Shown one piece after another: positions 62,459 to 64,000 of a stretch of 64,000 nucleotides of DNA. Position numbers and translations under genes: made by a program. How positions within the stretch are numbered: the first letter of the stretch is position 1; each line of letters starts with the position of its first letter. The stretch comes from Linderina pennispora (Eukaryota > Kickxellomycota > Kickxellomycetes > Kickxellales > Kickxellaceae), in assembly GCF_002104995.1 (NCBI RefSeq), contig NW_024468263.1:186001-250000 (forward strand). Direction: 5' to 3'. Below the pieces are notes generated by a model. It was not told where the DNA came from. It did not search any database and saw only the letters and a list, made by a program, of their open reading frames with translations.

Positions 62459-64000
62459 ATGGACTCAACGCTGCCTTCTGCACAGAACGCCTTGCCTGAC
62501 ATTCTTGGTCTTATTTTCGACCGCATCGAGTATGGCAAGAAGCTGAAGAACGAGTAGGAAAAGTTGGATCACAGAAGAGTGGTTGATACCACCAAGTCGC
62601 TTCTCTCAATTGCGCAGGTCTGCCGCTCATGGAGAACTGCTGCGCTGCCTTACTTCTACCAAAGCGCTGAGATGCTTCTCATGCCTGTATCGGATGAAAC
62701 CCGCTATTATCCAGAGATGGATTACCCAGAGCTCTCTATGGCAGCCGCTGCTGGGCACAGCCAACTTGTCCGCTCAGTATACCTCTTTCTGTCGCTTGAC
62801 CATATTGTTGACGGCATCTCCACCACTATGCTGAAAGCTGGCGCTCTTTCTGCGGCGATCTTCCCAAATGTGACTGAGCTCGTGCTCTATTTCAACAGAA
62901 GCAACGTCTTTATCCAAGGAAAATAATCGGAAGAAGTCGGCTCTTTCATTGAGCGTATCCACCAGCTGTTTCCGAATGCACAGGACAGCTCGTTCGTTAT
63001 TAATCCAGGCGTGTGGGCCGACTATGGGGGCATATGCCAAAACTTGATGGGTATTATTGCCCCAATGCCGAGAACCTTTCTATTCCGCGGGCTTGCAGAT
63101 GAAGGTACCGAAATTCAGGGAGAATTTGGTACTGGGATTCAGCGTATGTACCTTGAAATGTATCAGATCTCCGCATGTCAGCTCGCATATTCTAATAGGG
63201 ACACTATCAAAGAGCTGGTGCTTCGTCTAACACCGGATGCCGATGACGAGATAGCCCTCGGAGATATATCAGAGGACCTGGAATCGCTATTCAACTGCAT
63301 CTATCCGAAACTCACCAGGCTATCCATCGAGACAGGACAGGATGTGGTGGGGTGTTTTAGCTTGCCTGATATTAACCTGTTTCCATCGCTGACCAGCCTT
63401 TCTCTGAACACATACTGTGACTTTGACATTGGTTTTTTTGTTGACGACGCAAGCGATAACCTAACATCTCTTACGATATACCTCACCAAACCCATTGTGA
63501 GATCGCTTCGTGGCCGCGTGTTCCCTAACCTCGTTTGTGTCCGTATTCGGAAAACTGACATAACGATTGGGCTCTATGGTATCGACGCTGTAATTGAGGC
63601 GGCACATCTGCCTTTTTTAGTCGCGCCAAATGCCGAATATATCGAAGCCTACTGCCATTCATTGCGCTACCGTCAGTCTCCCCAATCTTTCATCCCGCAA
63701 AACCACTCGAATCCGCAGCTTCGCCATCTAATTATCAGCCAAACTACGCTTACCCTCAGCGTACTCCAGCAGGTTCTGGCTCATTTCCCTGGGCTGATTA
63801 GGATTGGAGTTGACGGGATCCAATCCGATGAAGGAGTCTATCTTAATACGTCGGACAACGAGGTTAGCAGGCTGCTGACGGAGCTCCCAATCCTCAGTAC
63901 TAGTCTGAGACGGATTGATTTTATTACCTCGTGGACTGTCGATTCGCTGATGGTCGTCGCTATTGCGAAGCTGCCCTCCCTCAGGATGGTCACTATCAGA
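62459..64000 (+). pseudogene. F-box/LRR-like protein frame with two stops, runs off window
   Basis: From ATG 62459 (MDSTLPSAQNALPDILGLIF) the frame stays the same to the end of the window, 514 codons, except for TAG at 62555 and TAA at 62924. The TAG falls inside the F-box (LPDILGLIFDRIEYGKKL ... SLLSIAQVCRSWRTAALPYFY), and the TAA after NVFIQGK. Between and after them the sequence is ordinary coding text with leucine-rich repeats (LTRLSIETG, LTSLSLNTYCDF, LTSLTIYLTK, FPNLVCVRI, NPQLRHLIISQTTLTLSVLQQV). The last 1,074 bases are open. F-box/LRR proteins usually act as SCF ubiquitin-ligase receptors. A recent pseudogene fits best; the 3' end is not visible. Confidence 0.7.

Overview
The window is eukaryotic nuclear DNA from a fungus. 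It carries single-copy fungal housekeeping genes (RNA polymerase II subunit 2, RPD3-type histone deacetylase, Mediator MED7, CPSF73/YSH1, YRA1/ALYREF, MIC19, a CSM1/PCS1-type monopolin subunit), GT-AG introns mostly 65-190 nt long with CTAAC-type branch points, TATA boxes 60-110 nt upstream of some ATGs, and fungal-specific families (FunK1-type kinases, an OrsD-like protein, F-box/LRR). Gene style and the presence of a Fanzor nuclease suggest an early-diverging, zygomycete-grade lineage; Kickxellomycotina is my best guess, but that is inference.

Layout. 1-8 kb: a partial gene, gluconeogenic FBP1, an unresolved disordered-protein gene, a mitochondrial RnpA-like protein divergent from a small basic protein, and a 480-aa orphan. 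8-11.7 kb: an HFM1/MER3-like meiotic helicase whose helicase core is broken by about ten +1 frame shifts. 11.8-15.9 kb: three small orphans and gene-poor DNA. 15.9-24.8 kb: a compact conserved block (EBP1-like, WDR55/JIP5, RPD3, RPB2, MIC19). 24.8-36.7 kb: an accessory island with two FunK1-type kinase loci, one decayed and one whose N-terminal exons are tandemly triplicated. 37.2-38 kb YRA1; 40.3-43 kb a damaged OrsD-like gene; 43.2-48 kb a second conserved block (MED7, CSM1/PCS1-like, YSH1). 48.7-53 kb: three tandem paralogues of a four-helix membrane protein with an HtrA-like relic between two of them. 53-64 kb: a Fanzor relic, orphan genes, an intact 867-aa Fanzor ORF with a candidate guide-RNA region, and an F-box/LRR reading frame with two internal stops running off the window.

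The most exciting object is the Fanzor locus at 58.9-61.7 kb: a eukaryotic TnpB-like RNA-guided nuclease ORF, intact in this window. Its internally deleted relative at 53.2-54.2 kb provides a natural comparison that exposes a conserved, hairpin-bearing 3' non-coding block, the likely omega-RNA and right-end region. A second theme is that damage in the accessory genes is dominated by single-base insertions while the conserved genes are clean. No rRNA, tRNA or CRISPR array was found.
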